Assembly (NCBI GenBank): GCA_009761415.1
Contig: QUOL01000006.1
Coordinates: forward strand, 558,001-622,000
Origin: Sarcomyxa edulis
Lineage: Eukaryota > Basidiomycota > Agaricomycetes > Agaricales > Mycenaceae
DNA: 64,000 bases
Direction of reading: 5' to 3'
In this document: positions 11,422 through 21,953 of the stretch, one piece after another
Layout of the letters: every line of letters begins with the position of its first letter
Numbering within the stretch: the first letter of the stretch is position 1
Notes under the pieces: generated by a model
What the model saw: only the letters and a program-made list of their open reading frames with translations
What the model was told of the DNA's origin: nothing
The model's database searches: none
Made by a program: the position numbers and the translations under genes

Positions 11422-14400
11422 ATGTCGTCGAATTCGAACGCGTCGAACGATACATTACACGGTGTTGATGTGCTGGATCCCGAAGGAGGCAATTGGCTCA
11501 TTTTTCAGACTCGTGTTCTCATTGCCATAAGCCATAAGGGTGTCTTGGGACATTTCGATGGTTCTGCAAAAGAGCCTCCCGTGCCAGCTAGTAACCCGAG
11601 TGCACTGCAGATTGCAACTCATGATGCCTGGGTGAAGAAGGAGAACTTCGCGAAGTACCTTCTTTCACAGAAGCTGCATAACGAGACCCTCACGAAACAT
11701 CTACACCATACGCGCGTCGCAGACCTATGGAATGCCATTGTCGAAGAGATGACCTTCATGTCGATGTTGGGCCGTTCGAACCTCCACACGCAATTCATGC
11801 AGATGCGGTATAAGTCGGGCGAAGACCTATCGACGGAGTTCAACCGTGTACGCACTGCATACCAGAACTTGGTCACGAAGGGCATCACAGTGACGAACGA
11901 CGACTATCGCACCCTCATTATCAATTTCGTACCCCCTCACCTTGCCAGCTACATATCTCAAATCTCCGCCAATGCGAAAGTTCTCGCTATACTCCAGAGT
12001 GCTCAAGCAGGAACCTCAGTCTCAGCAGCAGCACAAACAAGTAGTATAAGTGCCGTCTTGGGCACGACTGCGAGTACGACGGCATCAGCGTTGTCATCCG
12101 CGCAGTACGAGCTCGCGCCAGAGACAATGATGCTGTTGTTAGTGGAGGAGTGGCGCCGTCTCAAAGCCCTTGAGGAAGAAAAGAAACGGTCGAAAAATCG
12201 AGATACTGGTGTTGCTGCATCGGCGAATCCTTTCGCTAGTGAGAAACCAGGTGCGAAAGCAGGGGGAGCAAAGGGGAACAAAGGGAAAGGACCAAAGAAG
12301 CCAGTGGGAGCTTGCTGGAACTGTGGTGGTAAAGGTCATAAGCAGGATGCTTGCCCAAGTCCGAAGGAAGAAGACTCATCTTCGAAAGGAAAGGGCAAAG
12401 GCAAGGCGAAATCGAAAGATCCGAAGTCGCCAACCACCAATTCCACGTCAGCTAACAGCGCCGAGCTTGATGAGATAGCTGGTGCTTGGACCACGTTCGC
12501 TGTCGACCCGCTGGATGACGAGTTAGCACCCGAGATCATCCATTATCTGGATGATGTCCTGAATCTTACCGAGATGACCTGGAGTTCACGCAGAAATACC
12601 CCGAGCGCAATTGCGGACTTGACTGATGATGAATCCGAATCGGATTCCACTGGTAGTATGCCATCGCTCGAGGATGTCTCAGATGCTCCACATCCAGATC
12701 CTGTGCACCGCGTCCGTATCAACTTTGAAGTTGGCCAGTGCAAACCGGTGAAAGACCGCTTACCGTCGAAGGATGACAATGATGAGGATGACCCAGATGC
12801 GGGTGCACCTATCATTACTGCCGCCGATATCGAAAGAATCGAGTTGTTGAAAGCTCGACTCGCCGACGTATCCAACTGGAGGAATGGCGTCGAGGTAACT
12901 GATGACGATTTTGCGAGGAATGTGGATGACGATCCCATGTCCTGCGCTGCGTTCAGTTCTTCCGAGTCTGATGCTACTACAGGTCAGCGTATCGACCTGT
13001 ACGATTCTGGGGCAAGTCATCATATGTCTCCTTACCGCGATTCCTTCGTGACTTTTCGGGAAATCGCGCCTCGAGGTTTGAAGGCTGCAAACCAGGAGGA
13101 GTTCTCTGCGACGGGAATGGGGGATGTTCTCATTAGAGTGCCCAATTCACCGAAACCGTCAGTCATACGGCTTACCTCGGTGTTGTACACCCCTTCCATC
13201 GGTTTCAATCTCATCTCGATTGGCCGTATCGATGATGCTGGCTACGAAGCTAGGTTCAAAGGTGGTCAGTGTACCATTTTGGATCCCAAAGGACATGTTG
13301 TGGGCATCATACCGAAAGTCGGCGGTCTCTACCGGGTTGGAGGCCAAGTCATGAAAGTCCCTATGGCCAATGCTGCTACTACTCAACTTACGCTGATGGA
13401 ATTCCACCGTCGGATGGGGCACATAGCTCCTAGAGCTGCGAAGGAGCTGGTGTCAAAAGGGCTAGTCCAGGGTGTCGAACTCATACACACCTCGGAGTCA
13501 TTGGAGTGCGAAGCCTGTATCAAGGCTAAAACAACTCGCAAGGCAGTTTCCAAAGTGCGGGAGGGTCCACGAGCTACGGTTTTTGGCGGTGAAGTGCATT
13601 CTGACCTGTGGGGACCAGCTCGTACTGTGTCTCTAGGGAAAAGGGTGTACTACATCAGTTTTACAGACGATTTTAGCCGTTGGACTACGTTATACCTCCT
13701 CCGCACCAAGGACCAGGCGTTTTCCGCATACAAGTCGTTCGAGGCCTGGGTTAACAACCATCGCAAAGTCAGTATCTTAATACTACATGCCGACCGCGGT
13801 GGGGAATACCTAGACGACGATTTTTCGTTACACCTCGAAGAACACGGAACGCTACAGAAACTTACCGTCCATGATACACCCGAAGATAATGGGGTGTCGG
13901 AACGCCTAAATCGCACTTTAGCTGAGAAGATGCGAGCGATGTTGATCGCGAGTGGTCTACCTGCATTCTTGTGGGGGGAGGCTGTACTCCATGCTGTTTG
14001 GTTGAAAAATCGTACATCGACCAAAGCCCTCGACAACTGTACACCGTACGAGGTGGTATACAAGTCGAAACCGGATCTGAGTAACGTCCCGGAGTGGGGT
14101 TGCAAAGTCTGGGTTCACGACACGTCAGCGGGAAAATTGGGAGCTCGAGCAAAGGTTGCTTACTGGGTGGGCTTTGACATGCAAAGCAATGGGCATCGAA
14201 TTTATTTTGCTGAGAAGAGGACTGTTAAAGTTGAACGGAGTGTCAGCTTTTCCGAGTCTAATTCGAGCGAAATTCCCGTACCTGTGGATGACGATGGTCC
14301 ATGGCTTGAGGGGGAGGAATGGCTACCTACCAAGCCGGATGTTCCATCATCTACGCCAGATGAAACCCACCATGACGAAGTACCAGAACCAGCTCCTAAT

Positions 14401-16284
14401 ACAGCACCGAAGCCCGTTCCCGAGCCATTAAGGCGCTCAACTCGAATTCGCAAGCCGAGTATCTATGTAAAAGACTTGTTACAAGGCAAGGGATCAGTCT
14501 CCGACCGTCCCAGCGAGCGAACGAGCCTACCTAAAGGTCTACAGGTTCCTGACGAGGTTCCTGAGCTAGAGACCGAAGGTGAGGGTGATGCGTCGGCGAC
14601 GGATAAAGGCGAGATGGTCGAGGAGATAGCGGGCATGGCACTAGCTGCGAAAATGGCTGATGCAGAAGGGTGGACACCACGTAACATGCAAGATGCGTCG
14701 AGACGAGTTGATTGGCCTCAATGGATCGAAGCTATCAAGTACGAGGTCAACGCGTTAGAAAAACATAACTCGTGGCGCGTTGTCAAACCACCTACCGGAG
14801 CAAAAATCGTCGGATGCCGCTGGGTTTTCGACATAAAACGGAACGCCGCGGGTGAAATAACACGTTATCGCGCGCGTCTCGTTGCCCAAGGGTTTTCGCA
14901 AGTCCCGGGGGTGAATTTCTTCGATACCTATGCACCTGTTGCAAAGCTCGCGTCAGTTCGTACTGTTCTAGCCATAGCGAATCGTCGTGACATGGAACTC
15001 GAGCAAGTGGACATCAAAAGTGCCTATCTCTATGGTAAATTTGCTTCTGGTGAAGTGATTTACATGCGCTATCCTCCGTTACCACCTGGTGTTGAGCTTA
15101 CACTTCCCAAGGACATGAAAGTCATTTTCGATGCCAAGGGAAGGACTGATGCAGTTCTCGAGCTACTGGTACCACTCTATGGTCTTCGACAAAGTGCGAG
15201 AAGATTCTACACGAAACTACGCACCGAGTTGAAGAAGAGACTCCGAATGGAAGTCTGCGAAGTTGATCAAGCAGTATTCTTTCGTGTTGAAGGTACCGAG
15301 CTCATCATTATTGTAGCCCATGTCGACGACTTGACAATAGCCGCGTCATCGCCGAAATTGATGCTTGAGGTGAAATCCGAGCTCTGCAAGGCTTTCGAGG
15401 TCTCAGATCTTGGAGCACTCAGTTGGATTCTCGGGATTAAGGTCAAACGCGACCGCGTTGCTCGAACAATTTCCCTGTCGCAACCCACATACATCAGAAA
15501 CATAGTGGAAAAATATTTCGGGACTGACCTGAAGCCTCTCTCGATGCCAATGGACCCCCATGCCCATCTCACCAACTCCCAATCGCCTCAGACACCTCAG
15601 GAAGCTGCAGTCATGCGCGACAAACCGTATCGCGAAGCCGTTGGTTCGTTGATGTACGCGAGCCTTGGTACGCGTCCCGATATCGCGTATGCCGTGTCCA
15701 TCGTCTCGCGATTCAGCGATAACCCTGGAATTGCGCACTGGAACGCGGTAAAAAGAATCTATCAGTATCTCGCAGGGACAGCTGACCTGGCACTCACCTT
15801 TGGTCATAAACCTCGAGAACTCGAGGGCTATTCGGATGCTGATGGATCCATGCACGAAGATCGGCACGCGATTTCTGGATATGCGTTCATGATCGATGGT
15901 GGTGCCGTGTCCTGGAGCTCGAAACAACAAGAAATTATCGCGTTGTCGACGACCGAAGCAGAGTACGTGGCCCAAACCCACGCCGCAAAAGAAGCACTGT
16001 GGCTGCGGAGCTTAATCGGCCAAATCTTCGGCGGTCTCGAGAAACCTACAACACTCTATGCTGACAACCAGTCAGCTATCGCGCTCGCCCAGGATCAGCA
16101 ATATCACGCACGTACCAAGCATATCGATATCCGTTATCACTTCATCCGATGGATCATCACTGAAGGAAAGATCAAACTTGTTTATTGTCCAACAGCCGAA
16201 ATGGTAGCAGATACACTCACCAAAGCCTTACCTAGTCCCAAAGTCAAACACTTCGCGTCGGCACTTGGACTGCGTAAGGATTGA
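11422..16284 (+). CDS. Copia gag-pol polyprotein, 1620 residues
   Basis: A single open frame with no gag/pol frameshift. Domains in order: a Gag-like N-terminus, and a zinc knuckle CWNCGGKGHKQDAC near residues 298-311. The aspartic protease active site is DSGAS near 528. An HHCC pre-integrase region lies near 660-705. The integrase DDE residues sit in HSDLWG (about 727), HADRGGEY (about 790) and PEDNGVSERLN (about 826). Reverse transcriptase spans about 1120-1350, with catalytic aspartates in VDIKSAYLYG and AHVDDLTIA. RNase H covers about 1470-1615 with SDADG, EAEY, ADNQSA and KHIDIRYHF. The reverse transcriptase box reads HVDD where YVDD is commoner. All catalytic acids are present, so the protein should be functional. 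Confidence 0.97.
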   Translation: MSSNSNASNDTLHGVDVLDPEGGNWLIFQTRVLIAISHKGVLGHFDGSAKEPPVPASNPSALQIATHDAWVKKENFAKYLLSQKLHNETLTKHLHHTRVADLWNAIVEEMTFMSMLGRSNLHTQFMQMRYKSGEDLSTEFNRVRTAYQNLVTKGITVTNDDYRTLIINFVPPHLASYISQISANAKVLAILQSAQAGTSVSAAAQTSSISAVLGTTASTTASALSSAQYELAPETMMLLLVEEWRRLKALEEEKKRSKNRDTGVAASANPFASEKPGAKAGGAKGNKGKGPKKPVGACWNCGGKGHKQDACPSPKEEDSSSKGKGKGKAKSKDPKSPTTNSTSANSAELDEIAGAWTTFAVDPLDDELAPEIIHYLDDVLNLTEMTWSSRRNTPSAIADLTDDESESDSTGSMPSLEDVSDAPHPDPVHRVRINFEVGQCKPVKDRLPSKDDNDEDDPDAGAPIITAADIERIELLKARLADVSNWRNGVEVTDDDFARNVDDDPMSCAAFSSSESDATTGQRIDLYDSGASHHMSPYRDSFVTFREIAPRGLKAANQEEFSATGMGDVLIRVPNSPKPSVIRLTSVLYTPSIGFNLISIGRIDDAGYEARFKGGQCTILDPKGHVVGIIPKVGGLYRVGGQVMKVPMANAATTQLTLMEFHRRMGHIAPRAAKELVSKGLVQGVELIHTSESLECEACIKAKTTRKAVSKVREGPRATVFGGEVHSDLWGPARTVSLGKRVYYISFTDDFSRWTTLYLLRTKDQAFSAYKSFEAWVNNHRKVSILILHADRGGEYLDDDFSLHLEEHGTLQKLTVHDTPEDNGVSERLNRTLAEKMRAMLIASGLPAFLWGEAVLHAVWLKNRTSTKALDNCTPYEVVYKSKPDLSNVPEWGCKVWVHDTSAGKLGARAKVAYWVGFDMQSNGHRIYFAEKRTVKVERSVSFSESNSSEIPVPVDDDGPWLEGEEWLPTKPDVPSSTPDETHHDEVPEPAPNTAPKPVPEPLRRSTRIRKPSIYVKDLLQGKGSVSDRPSERTSLPKGLQVPDEVPELETEGEGDASATDKGEMVEEIAGMALAAKMADAEGWTPRNMQDASRRVDWPQWIEAIKYEVNALEKHNSWRVVKPPTGAKIVGCRWVFDIKRNAAGEITRYRARLVAQGFSQVPGVNFFDTYAPVAKLASVRTVLAIANRRDMELEQVDIKSAYLYGKFASGEVIYMRYPPLPPGVELTLPKDMKVIFDAKGRTDAVLELLVPLYGLRQSARRFYTKLRTELKKRLRMEVCEVDQAVFFRVEGTELIIIVAHVDDLTIAASSPKLMLEVKSELCKAFEVSDLGALSWILGIKVKRDRVARTISLSQPTYIRNIVEKYFGTDLKPLSMPMDPHAHLTNSQSPQTPQEAAVMRDKPYREAVGSLMYASLGTRPDIAYAVSIVSRFSDNPGIAHWNAVKRIYQYLAGTADLALTFGHKPRELEGYSDADGSMHEDRHAISGYAFMIDGGAVSWSSKQQEIIALSTTEAEYVAQTHAAKEALWLRSLIGQIFGGLEKPTTLYADNQSAIALAQDQQYHARTKHIDIRYHFIRWIITEGKIKLVYCPTAEMVADTLTKALPSPKVKHFASALGLRKD

Positions 16285-16291
16285 GGGGGAG
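16283..16291 (+). promoter_or_regulatory. Polypurine tract of the Copia element
   Basis: GAGGGGGAG abuts the 3' LTR and overlaps the gag-pol stop codon. This is the expected plus-strand priming site for reverse transcription. Confidence 0.85.
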
Positions 16292-16604
16292 TGTTGGAGC
16301 CTGCAATCCATACGCCGTTCATTTTCTTATCTTATCGATCATTACCCTATTAGGTAGTTAGCTTACATAATGTTCGTTCCCATTTCCGCGCCAGACTCAG
16401 TCGGCCACCTCAGTCTTTCTCTCCTCTCGGAGGACATAAAGCTGAGGTGAGCCATCTTAGTATACCTTACCCACTCTTTAGACATATTACTTACATTCCC
16501 TTGGATAGCTGTTTACTTTACAGGTAATGCTAATATAGTCTTTCTCTCCTCTCGGAGGACATAAAGCTGAGCTGTTTACTTTACAGCGTGTCCTCACTTT
16601 ATCA
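16292..16604 (+). repeat. 3' LTR of the Copia element
   Basis: This is 313 bp and by eye identical to the 5' LTR, including the split and continuous copies of the 50 nt segment. The intron-like insert lies at 16447-16508. Confidence 0.97.
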
Positions 16605-16609
16605 AATCC
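16605..16609 (+). repeat. Target-site duplication AATCC, right copy
   Basis: This is the exact copy of 11034-11038, directly after the terminal CA of the 3' LTR. Confidence 0.92.
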
Positions 16610-17444
16610 TCTCTTTGATGCAAGTCCCATTCGCTTCGCACCTCGAGCACGTCAATTTCGGCAGAGTCAACGGGATGAGCACGCGGAACGGCGAGGTCAA
16701 GTTTCTAGATCAGATTCTGGATACAGCGAAGGAGGCGATGATGGAGCAGATGAATAAGAATCAGGAGAAGATGAGCAAGATCGAAGACCCGGATCGGACT
16801 GGGGATGAGATTGGGATTACTTGCGTCAAGATTCAGGATATGGCGGCTAAGAGGTACATGGCTCTTCTTTTTTCACCGTGCAATTTCTGATATATCCCCA
16901 GGATCATCTCGTACGACTTTGACTGGCAACGTATGACGTCTTTCGAGGGAGATACGGGTGCTTATCTGCAGTACCAACATGTCAGGCTGTGTTCAGGTGC
17001 CAATCACTCTGATCTCTGGTCTTTTCCGAGTGTACTGACTCTTCACAGTGGCCCGCAGAGTCGCCCCAACCATCATACTCCGCGACGACCCCACTCTGAT
17101 CAACACATCCCTATTGACAGAACCCAAAGCCCACGAACTCGTCATGCTCCTAGCCCGATACCCCGACGTAGTCCGCACAGCGCTCAAGAATTCAGAACCG
17201 AGTACGATCGTATCGTATTGCTTCAAGTGCGTTCAACTCCTTTGCTCTAGTCAACTGGCCGTCGGCTAACTTGATACCCGTCCTCAGGCTCAGCCATCTC
17301 GTCAGTTCGGCCTGGGAGATCTTGATTGTGAAAGATCAAGAAATCGAGCTCGCACAGGCCCGTCTTCTACTATTCACTTGCGCTAAATCCGTCTTGTCAA
17401 GTGCGATGCGGCTTTTGTCTCTCACACCCTTGGAGCACATGTAA
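16605..17444 (+). CDS. Arginyl-tRNA synthetase, 3' part
   Basis: This part encodes the remainder of the catalytic domain and the anticodon-binding DALR domain. Exons are 16605-16853 (16610 on if the duplicated five bases are not counted), 16902-16996, 17049-17226 and 17288-17444. The loop VNGMSTRNG near residue 429 of the joined protein is the eukaryotic ArgRS counterpart of KMSKS. QHVRLCS and the C-terminus LSLTPLEHM are also typical of the family. The part has no start codon of its own in context and is separated from the 5' part by the 5.57 kb Copia element. The downstream purine-poor tail (17450-17600) is probably the 3' UTR. Confidence 0.93.
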
Positions 17445-18421
17445 CTTGAATTCGAAGGCTTCTTTTCCTGAGATGACGAGAATGGGTGGAGCGGTGTTGT
17501 TGGCTTTTGTGATCGATTGCTTTGCTCGTCGGGTTTTTTTTGCAGTTTGCTTTCCTTTTTGTTCTTTGTCTTTGTGTTCAATGTATTTTTGACTGAAAAT
17601 CGCTTCATGGACTAGATCCGGCAGCTCGAGGGTTGAGAGTATTGATGATCCATCATGTTCTCATACACTGATCGAGTCTATGTACGTCGAGGTAAGGTAC
17701 TGCCTCGATCATGATCTATGTATATGCAGGTCGAAGACCCCTCGGCGGAACATCAGACGATGAGGTTAACGCCCTCGGGCACGTTGTTCGGTGAGCCCCT
17801 CAGCTATCTCCACTTCCAATCGGACCTCTCTCGCCCTTGAATTATAGGTACTCTCCATCTGAGATAAGCTCATCACAGAGCCTGGACATGGAACTCCATG
17901 CATCGACGTCAAGAGGAACCCCGTTGACGCTCAGCATCATTCTCGCCACTCCGAGTCCCATTGACTCGGAGTGATGGGTATAAATAAAGTACCGATTGCC
18001 ACTCCGTCCAGGAATCTTATGTCCCTCGATATTCAGGACACTCCTCTCTAGCGTGATCTCTGAAGAGTGCTCGAAGATACCATAGAGAGCTTTCCATTCT
18101 CGTGGTCCCTGATACAGGTCAAGCTCCCCGCAGTCGACTCTGTCTATTCATCAGACCATCTACTCTTGACGCGCGCGCATTAAGCATCACAGTTCTGTTC
18201 TCATCAATCTATCATGTATGGAACAGCTCACATCCACATACCGGACGCCTATTGCAGCAGGTTTGATTCCACGCTTTGCGATACATGCTCAAACGGTCTA
18301 AGAGTCCCTATGGGCGCCCTATTTCTGTGTGGGTCCGTCCTGACTGAGGCAGGTATTTCTTTTCAGTTCAGGCACCCTGCGCTGTCTCTCTTTCTCTTTC
18401 TCTCCATTGTCCTTCCTTTCC
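17445..18421. other. Intergenic region
   Basis: No gene could be supported. A small hairpin, ACTCCGAGTC with its reverse complement separated by five bases (17948-17972), is the only structure noticed. The right end is pyrimidine-rich and is probably the promoter and leader of the cupredoxin gene. Confidence 0.4.
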
Positions 18422-19998
18422 ATGTTTTTTCTGCGGTACGCACTCTTGACTGTAGGGCTTATTCCCTTGGTTAGTGGGCAGACAACCCACATCGTAAGTC
18501 GGTTTACTTGTGCAGAACCTTAGGACTGAACTAAATCCGTCCAGGTCACTGTTGGGGTACAAGGCTCGTTCTTCACTCCACCCACAATCAGTGCAGAAGT
18601 TGGCGATATTGTAACGTTCGGTGAGTGAATTTGCACGGTGATCTAATGTCAATAAACGTCTCACATCGACTTCTACAGTCTTCGCCGGAGAGTGAGTGAG
18701 ATTCGGGCAAGGTTGATCATATCGTCCTGGTAGCAATTGACGGGTCAAAATGCAGTAAACACGATGTCACTCAAGGCTCATTCGAAGAGCCTTGCGTCCC
18801 TCTTCCAGGAGGGTTCAGTAGCAGCGTTGTAGGCACAGGGACGGATTTCTCGGATCCGATTCTTTCTTGGGATCTTCATATCACAAACTCTTCCGCACGT
18901 ACGACCTTTCAGAAAAAAAATTGGAGCATAAACCCCCCCACTAATCGGTGATTTCTAGCGATATGGTTCTTTTGTATCGCGACATTACCTTTCGTGAGCT
19001 CAAATTCCATTCGTTTTCCGTGCCATAGCTTATCCGTGATCAGAGTCATTGCGAGGAAGGCATGGTCGGCGCCATCAACCCTCCATCGATCAACATGTTC
19101 AACGCTTACATGTCGGCGGCTAAACGTGTCACCAGCACACCTACGGTATGTTCAGTCTCAAATTGGGAGAATAATAAATAGTAATCAAATATCAACTCGA
19201 TAGCCCTCACCAACGGTAGTTATCCTCTCTGGTCAGGGTGCATTCGCGACCAACTCACCAATTGCCTCTGTTACTTTCGCATCCTCCCTTCTTGATTCAA
19301 CTCCGATATCCACATCCACCTCATCAGCAACCACCAATAACACTAAATCCAAGCAACCTGTCGGTCCTATTGTCGGAGGCGCTGTTGGCGGGGGAGCAGC
19401 TTTGATCATCCTGATCGTCCTCTCGTTTCTTCTTTATCGCACCCGTAGGAAATCACCGTCCCCAACGACATCACCCCCCTCGCTCCCTCCACCCAATTTC
19501 ACTGGCGCCGATGTCTTCTACAAACACCCTCCCTCTCCGGGCCCAAAGATATATCCTTCCTCTCCGAGTCATAAACTCGAACACTCTCCTTCAACATCAA
19601 GTTTTGGCGATCGCCATATGCCTGCGATAGACTTCGTATCAGCTCCTACTCGCTCTCAGGCTGCACACACGCATCATGGCGACGAACAAGCCCATTCACC
19701 TTCAGGGCGTAGACCACGACCGTTACCTCAGCCAGGAGTCATCAGACGGCAGGCTTCACACCCACAAATCAATGCCATTGACCAACCCTCTGCACCTGTG
19801 AACATCAACGCTCTTGCGAGGGAGGTGGCGGTCTTACTCCAAAGCCCACAGGGGGCCACTAGCACGATGACTCCGGCGATGGTCTCGAAGGGTTCAGCGC
19901 CAGAGCTCCGTGGTCATTGGCAGCAACCCAGAGACCATTATCAAGACATCAGTGGCTCGGCAACTCCAGCTCCTCCACCGCAGTATAGGTCTGGGTGA
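18422..19998 (+). CDS. Cupredoxin-domain serine-rich membrane protein
   Basis: Exons 18422-18493, 18545-18620, 18679-18691, 18756-18898, 18959-18993, 19044-19145 and 19204-19998 give 411 residues. A signal peptide (MFFLRYALLTVGLIPLVSG) is followed by a cupredoxin fold of the fungal extracellular serine-rich type. It contains ISAEVGDIVTFVFAG, DKHDVTQ with the first copper-ligand His near 56, IWFFC with Cys near 108, and SHCEEGMVGAINPP with His and Met ligands near 115-119. A Ser/Thr-rich stalk leads to one membrane span (about 208-230, GGAVGGGAALIILIVLSFLL), RTRRK and a proline-rich cytoplasmic tail of about 180 residues. It is likely a wall-associated copper-binding surface protein with unknown substrate. 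The 13 nt third exon is unusual. Confidence 0.85.
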
Positions 19999-20297
19999 GG
20001 TTCGAGTATAATCCTATGCCTATTGACGATATACATACGCGGCATGATTCTTTGACTTAGTCGAGAGTTCGGCGTATCATTATTTATTTTTCATCGCTCC
20101 AATCGCAATTGAGAGTCAGATCGTTGAATCCGAATACGATAGTTTTAGCACGGTCGAGATCCTATAAACAGAGAGGATATGAATCCTACGTCCAAATCTG
20201 CGAGGAAAATCGATCAGAGGGACTATAGAAGAAACAAAATAAACGACATACCCACCCGAGAACCCATTCAAACGAGACGGATATCCCTACTGCGAGC

Positions 20298-20935
20298 TCA
20301 ACGAGGAGTTGGGGGAACGATAAACCCCTTGATCACGGTCGTCGTGATCGTCGTGGCCGATGTTGGACTGGGTAAGAAGTCTGAGAGATTGACTGCACTA
20401 GATGCATTCCCAACGTCTGTCGGAGACGAAGAACCGGCAGAATCACTGGATAACGCGGTGGTAAACCCAACATCTCCACCATCCTGCTGAGAAGCACTAC
20501 TAGTGCTGTTATCGGAAATGCCTTGGATCGACGCAGTATTTTGATTGTTGCTCTTTCTCCTCGACCCTCCTACACCTCCACCTACAGCTACTGCAATAAC
20601 AACGACCACTGCGACGACTATGATGATTATGCCTTTCTTTGTCCGCCAAAATGGTACCTTGGGATGATTCGGTGGTGGAGTGGCTACTCGGTACTCTTTA
20701 TTGACAGGTACTCCAGCACCAACCTCGGGGTCAGCATATCGTACAGGACTAGGGGTTGGAGATGCTTTCCCCGGCTGTAAGAGATCCGGGTTATAGCCTT
20801 CCTATAGAGAGGTATTGAGCAATCGAAGATTATAGAGTTAGTTGGGATAACAATCCACACCTGCAGTTGGGCTTTGGTGGCGATTGGCGCTGAGGCTAGA
20901 AGACTCTGGTCATAATGACCAGTCGTTGAAGGCAT
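20298..20935 (-). CDS. Small single-pass membrane protein, 192 residues
   Basis: Two exons, complement(20861-20935) and complement(20298-20801), joined across a 59 nt GT-AG intron. The short cytoplasmic N-terminus (MPSTTGHYDQSLLASAP) is Pro-rich and followed by WRTKKG. One strongly hydrophobic span, IIIIVVAVVVVIAVAVGGGV, leads into a Ser/Asn/Thr-rich outside part. The layout (N-inside tail, Val-rich span, GGGVGG) resembles the membrane anchors of fungal type II proteins that often carry a lectin or other C-terminal domain. Here that domain is absent or very short. It converges tail to tail with the cupredoxin gene. Function is unknown. Confidence 0.65.
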
Positions 20936-21582
20936 GAGGTAGTAATTGGCTTTCGTGAAATCTGCCCAAGGCAGAGAGAGAGGGAAAGAGAGTTCAATAG
21001 GAAGATAAGGAAACAGACTAGGGCGCTGGCGAAGATGGTGTCAAAGTCATGGACTGCCATGGGCGCCAAGTGTAGCGCTGGGGCGTGTCTGAAAGGCACA
21101 TTAAGGGTCTATATAGACACACTATGGACCCCGAAACGGGTAACATTCACTGGGTAAATAACCCGTTAAACTGAGTACTTTAATCGTGTATACTAGTGAA
21201 AACTACCCGTTGCGAAGAAAATCACCCGTTATACGGGTTACTTTTAACGGGTGAAAATAATCCCTTTTATGACCGAATTCACCCGTTTTTTCTCTGCCAA
21301 AATCGTAACCCGTTTTCCAGAGGTGGTGACTTTCACCCGTTATAATGATCATTATCATTAGTTTACTGGTTTACAATAACTCAGTGGGGTGCACATTTCA
21401 GGTTGATTTTGATATATATATATATTGCTCAGCTACTACATAAGTACTACATACAAGCTGGGAAAGATACTAAATTGCACAAAAACCCTGCCTCCAATGT
21501 ATACCACCCCATACACCAGAAATCTGCTTCACCTACATATGGTGGGTCCAAGAGAAATGGAGGAAGAAGGTGATGATGTTGA

Positions 21583-21650
21583 GGAGGAGGAGGAGGAGGA
21601 GGAGGAGGAGGAGGAGGAGGGGGAGGAGGAGGGGGAGGGGGAGGAAGGGG
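21583..21650 (+). repeat. GGA-rich microsatellite
   Basis: About 65 bases of (GAG)n and (GGGGGA)n-like repeats lie inside the ACCCGTT element. The minus-strand polyproline reading frame across it is a by-product of the repeat. Confidence 0.8.
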
Positions 21651-21905
21651 CCCGGTTTCTAATGTCGAGATATGGTTAGAAGGTGTTACAAGAGGGGAAA
21701 CGGAAGATTCACCTGTTGGTGGGAGAGGAGCGGCAAGTCTAGGTACATGTAAGTCAGTTGGTGTTTGAAAAATAGTGATAATGTACACACCTGAGACCGA
21801 CGTAGGTCAGAAAGGGCGTCCCTCGACATTACGCGTCATGGTGAGCTGGCGCAACCTGGGTGCGCGAGTGTTGAAGAGGAGTACCTTGGGAAGAGGAGTC
21901 AGGTA

Positions 21906-21953
21906 GACAAGTCGTCGAGGGGAATGTGCGCACATTCCCCTCGACGACTTGTC
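21906..21953. repeat. Perfect 48 bp palindrome
   Basis: The 24 bases ending at 21929 (GACAAGTCGTCGAGGGGAAT and then GTGC) are followed without any spacer by their exact reverse complement. It sits inside the ACCCGTT element and would extrude as a loopless cruciform. Confidence 0.95.

Larger units (their letters stand above)
11039..16604 (+). mobile_element. Intact Ty1/Copia LTR retrotransposon inserted in the ArgRS gene
   Basis: This 5566 bp element has two 313 bp LTRs that look identical base for base, both starting TGTTGG and ending ATCA. It is flanked by the 5 bp duplication AATCC. The internal part has a primer-binding site directly after the 5' LTR, one uninterrupted gag-pol frame (11422-16284) and a purine tract GAGGGGGAG directly before the 3' LTR. 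The domain order protease, integrase, reverse transcriptase, RNase H defines the Copia superfamily. Identical LTRs and an open frame mean a recent insertion and a probably autonomous element. It lies in the same orientation as the gene it interrupts. Confidence 0.97.

Noticed and set aside
12336..15981. Long minus-strand open frames opposite gag-pol
   Set aside because: They are shadows of the intact Copia polyprotein.
21447..21788. Minus-strand proline-rich open frame
   Set aside because: It is produced by the GGA microsatellite and lies inside a transposable element; no conserved domain.
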